A stretch of 64,000 bases of DNA from Cyanoderma ruficeps (lineage: Eukaryota; Chordata; Aves; Passeriformes; Timaliidae): contig VZDJ01000219.1 of NCBI GenBank assembly GCA_008694505.1, forward strand, positions 13,402,514 through 13,466,513, given 5' to 3'. The notes beneath the pieces were generated by a model. The model was not told the DNA's origin. It searched no databases and saw only the letters and a program-made list of their open reading frames with translations. Position numbers and translations under genes: made by a program. This document shows, piece by piece, positions 60,255-64,000 of this stretch. Every line of letters starts with the position of its first letter. The stretch's first letter is position 1.

Positions 60255-60690
60255 ATAAGTATATTTTTATTGTGTATCTAACGCCTTTCATCTTGAAGTA
60301 TGAGAACTTTACAAATACAGCGATTTTGTTGAATAAATACCCTTATGCCTGGTGCAAGGCATGATTCATAGCAGATTAATAGAGGCAATTAATGTAAGAT
60401 TAAATTGCCTAAACCATTTGCCCTACTAAGCTGATCCCAGAGCTGTGAAGTGTATCAGCGCCACTAATTCCCAGAGATTTTCCTTTGCAGGCAGGTATTT
60501 AAGGATTTTGAATATCAAATCCCAGGTATCCCAGGCTGGCTCTGTAATGCCTGTAATCATGTTAAAACGCAGCACTAAGCAACTTGCCCGAGGCAGCTCG
60601 GTGAGTCACTGCAGGAGAAAGCAGAACTTCAGACCTGGCAGGAGCTACTCAGGCAGAGTGGAGCCCTGCAGGATCGGGATGGGGGACTGT
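60255..60690 (+). mobile_element. Possible MIR-related remnant(s) in a low-repeat block
   Basis: Positions about 60569-60640 (actaagcaacttgcccgagg, cagctcggtgagtc) resemble the MIR core, and 60278-60320 (taacgcctttcatcttgaag, tatgagaactttacaaat) resembles the 5' side of an amniote MIR-related family. The AT-rich middle does not match and may be unique or conserved sequence. Confidence 0.45.
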
Positions 60691-61431
60691 CCACACCGCA
60701 AATCCCGAGTTTCAGGCAATGAGAAGCATTTGGTGGGTGCAGTGACACGGGTACAGGGCGACACGGGCACAGGGTGACACGGTGCTGGCAGAGCTGGCGG
60801 CAAACCCCAGCTGCAGCTCTGGGACCCTCCTGTTTTGGAGCGTTTTGGAGCATTTCAGAGTGCTGCCCACAGCATCAGGAAGAGATGGGAGCCCCCAGCA
60901 GCTCGTGGTGAGGAGCCCAGAGCCCAGGCAGTGCCCACGGTGCTCCTCTCAGCGCGGGACTGGCACCCAGTGCTGCCAGCCCTGCTGTGGCAGCCCCTGG
61001 GAGCACCAGCAGAGCAGCTGGAGAGGGCAGGGGAGCAGGGAGCTGAGATTTCCTCAGGCAGGGCTGGGAGAAAGGGGTTTTCCACATTCCCCAAAGTCCA
61101 TCAGGATCCAGATGTGTCCCTGGTTGAAATATCCAAGCTCTGACAGCAGCGCTTTTCAGTCGTGGCCCACAGGAATAAATGTACCAGGTTTCCCAGCCAG
61201 TCTCCAGGAGTGAGACCTCAGCTCAGAGCTGTTAGGATTTACCCTCCTGCCACCCCATTCCCCCTTCTCACCAGCTCTGAGAAGGAGGATTTGACGCAGT
61301 CTGAGCTCAGCCAAAGGGTTAAATCTTGGGATTTAAATGCATAAAAATAATGTTTTCATTGCAGTGTGAGTCATCAGTAATTCTATATTGTTTGTGTTCA
61401 GTTTCTTGTGACCTTTCATCTCTGAATCCTT

Positions 61432-61555
61432 TTTTTGTTTCCCTTTCTCTTCCTCTTTTTCTCTCCATCTTTCCTTCCCTCCTCGCTTGCTTCGTTCCTT
61501 TTATTTCTCCCTCTCCCTATGTATCTTTCCTTTCTTTTCCCTTCTATTTCTTATG
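61432..61555. repeat. Polypyrimidine tract, about 120 bp
   Basis: The plus strand is almost only T and C (tccctttctcttcctctttt and similar), without a fixed unit. The frames crossing it are low-complexity Ser/Phe/Pro/Leu. Confidence 0.85.
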
Positions 61556-62959
61556 AATCTGTGCCTCTCTAAAAATCTGTCTAAATATTTACAAAAGGAA
61601 ATGCTGGGTTGTGAAACTGAATTCAGAGAAAATGTTACACATGCTGAAGAAATGCATCCAGCACCGTTTCCAAATGTTCCCACATGCATTTTTGTCCCGT
61701 GTCTCAAGTGTTGGGGCTCGATGCTTCATATCTTTATTCAGGCAAAACTTGCACTGAAAAGGCAGCGAGATCCAGGCTGGGGTCTGTTCCAGTGGTGCCG
61801 TAATTCTGGAGTGGTTCCATTTGATTTTGGCCATGGGTGACTGGTTAAAAAGCCTGAAAAACCAGTGGGGCTGGGTAACTGGTTTGTGCAATGGGCCCAT
61901 TCCAGGCCAGGGGTTATCGTCACTTGTCACCAAGCTGGGGCAAACTGGCATCGCTGTCAGGCAGAGCAGAAGGTCTCTGCAGCTCTGTCATCCCCGAAAA
62001 AACATCATCCAGGCTGCACTGGGAGACCCCTGGTCCCTGGAGGAGCCAGGACAGGGCTCAGGTCCTGCCGAGACCAAAAAAAAAACCCACCCTCAGCTGT
62101 GCCATGAAGTCATTTTCCCAAGAAGTCCTTGATGCTCACACTCATGTCCTCATGTCCTCGGACATGTTTTGGCAGAGGAACAGGGAACTGTTTAAGCCCC
62201 GGGGATAAAGGGAGTCGGCAGTGGGTCCCATCTGCTCCCAGAAAAGCGTCACCTCCCACCCCCACGCTCCGTGCTCATGTTTCTATTCTTACCCTCACAA
62301 AGGCATCGCGGCCCCAGTGCAAACAGGGGTTGTTTTGGAGGAAGGGGTTAATTTTGTATTTCCTGGCTTTTGTTAGGGCAGGAAAACGAATCCTTTAGCG
62401 ACTCATTCAAGTCGGCATGAGCTTCTAAAAGCCACTTCAGGCCTGTTTTGTATTCTGCTTTCTTGCATTCTTACGGCAGGTTTATTTAAGAAAAGAAAAC
62501 AAAAATAAAGCAAGGAAATAGCCAGCCCAGGATCGCGGGTGATTAAGTACACACTGCCACATGTGATGAATTTTTTTCTTCCTGATTTACACCGGGTATA
62601 AACAAGACCAGATTCAGTTACATAAGCGCATCGAAAAGCAATTATCGTTGTTGTGGAGGTAAATTCCCTTTGTGCAAAGGCCTCCGTGGGGTGTCATCCC
62701 TGCGCTGGCTCAGAGCAGCCGAGGTGCCTGGCTCCTGTTCAATATTTGTGTGGTGCTGGTTAACATCACGGTGAGAAAAGTGGATGTCATTGGGAGCACG
62801 TTGTGGACAGGTGGCAGGCCTGGAAATTTCTTTAAACTTGGGAAAAACTGAAGATGCCGGACTCGGGGGAAAAACATCTCTCTGTCTTTTAGACTTGTGG
62901 AACACTGAGAGGGGTTTAGGACAAGGAGAGAAAAGCCTGTCAGTGGCACAGAGATAGCT

Positions 62960-63035
62960 GGGAGCCATGAGGGGGTGAAATAGATGCTCTTTATTCCCTT
63001 CAAGCCCAAACCATTCTGTGATTTCATTATTCTAA
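62960..63035 (+). mobile_element. CR1 LINE 3' end fragment
   Basis: It ends with tcaagcccaaaccattctgt and gatttcattattctaag, a CR1 3' terminus on the plus strand, strongly 5'-truncated. Confidence 0.8.
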
Positions 63036-64000
63036 GGATCTCCCCAGTTCCTAAAACCACAGGGGTTCTCCACTGTGGCTGGACAGACTCTTTGCCTCCT
63101 CCGAGCTCCTGCCAGGAGATGGTTAAATCTCTCTCACATCCCACATCCCACTCCAAAGGAGAAGAGTGAAGCCATTCCTGGGTACAGCCCCACAGAAAGC
63201 TCCGTGTCCGAGGTCCATTTCCTCCAGGAAAAATGATGAACACAGCCCTGTCTTGTGGCCATCTGCCGTGCCGGCTTGTGCTGCGAGAAGTTGGCAAGGA
63301 ATCCATCACTGAGAATTCCTGCTGCTCGTCTCCTCAGAGCAATCTGGGCAGGCTGGTGCTGGACAGGTGATGTGCAAGGTCACCAGAGCTTGGTGTCACA
63401 GCCATGTCACATCTTTTGGGGTGCTGGCTGGGAGCACATCCAAGGAGGGCAGCTGGGACTGCTGCCACCAGGAGCGAGGTCCCTGTGGTGGGACATATGT
63501 CCCCTGCCCAGCTGGTGGGTCCTGTGGGGTCCCTCTGCCCGTGGGTGCTGGTGTGATGGAGAGGAGTCATTTCCCAGCACCCAAGTGTGTGAGTGCTCCT
63601 CCTGCAATCAATCTGCTCCCAGCCCGCTGCTGCTAAAAGGACAACAATAAATAAACGGAATGAAAAGTGCAATCCTGTGTTTATTTTAAAGGAACATGTT
63701 GAAATAACAGATTCACTTTGAGGCTGCAGTTCTGGCAGGAAAACCCACTGCTCAGCAGAGCAGAGACAATCCTGTGGGTGAGCCAGAGCTGGCACTCACC
63801 CACCCGTGCCCTTGTCTGTGTCCCTCCTCCTGGACCCCCTTGGGAACTTGGAAAATCTTGGAAATCTCAGTGAGACACAGAGCCCGGCTGGTCTGAGGTG
63901 GTCAAAGCATGGGGAGGCGTTGGGGGAGACAGAAAATGTGAGGAGTGAGGGGTGGGAGCCTGGAGAGGGGAGAGGAGCCCTGGAGTGAGTGAGGGGGGGG

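Larger units (their letters stand above)
49605..64000. other. Upstream intergenic flank, second part
   Basis: No supportable exon to the window end. It contains two minisatellites (51.85 and 57.96 kb), MIR and CR1 remnants (53.3, 54.2, 60.6, 63.0 kb), T-rich and A-rich runs (51.42, 55.68 kb) and the pyrimidine tract at 61.4 kb. In human the next gene upstream of ERGIC1 is DUSP1; its phosphatase signature is not visible on either strand, so it is presumably further right. Confidence 0.72.

Overview
This window is vertebrate nuclear DNA, most likely from a bird. Two things point there: many short CR1 LINE fragments with the avian 3'-end signature (ATTCTGTGATTCTG-like tails, 'TTCCAACCCAAACCATTC' blocks), and one recognisable protein gene split into small exons with GT-AG introns. 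The exact species cannot be told from the sequence. There is no sign of a microbe, plasmid, virus or CRISPR system.

The only gene I can support is ERGIC1 (ER-Golgi intermediate compartment protein 1, also called ERGIC-32). It lies on the minus strand and is incomplete. Its first five coding exons are at 36592-36611, 16326-16387, 10115-10187, 872-966 and 118-242, in transcription order. All ten splice-site ends that can be seen are canonical. The phases join without a break to give exactly 125 codons, from the initiator Met through the cytosolic N-tail, the first membrane helix and the start of the luminal domain. The remaining part (about 165 residues in the human protein) lies beyond the left edge. 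Introns 1 to 4 are about 20.2, 6.1, 9.1 and 0.63 kb.

The promoter sits in a CpG-rich block around 36495-37060. It has an inverted CCAAT box fused to a GC box about 140 bp upstream of the ATG, no visible TATA box, and a CCA/CCG-repeat leader. A 26-base assembly gap lies about 100 bp inside intron 1.

From about 37.1 kb to 64 kb I find no supportable exon. This is the upstream intergenic flank. In human the next gene in this direction is DUSP1, but nothing DUSP1-like is visible here. The flank holds CR1 and MIR-type fragments, three clear minisatellites (27 bp x ~14 at 43.1-43.5 kb, ~31 bp x 9 at 51.85-52.13 kb, 20 bp x 12 at 57.96-58.2 kb), a 19-G run beside an assembly gap, and several AT-rich, low-repeat blocks that could be conserved non-coding elements. 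The many short open frames across the window are chance or repeat-derived and are not annotated. I see no new biological system; the most notable non-gene signals are the minisatellites, the heptamer array beside the promoter, two near-perfect hairpins and the candidate enhancer blocks.
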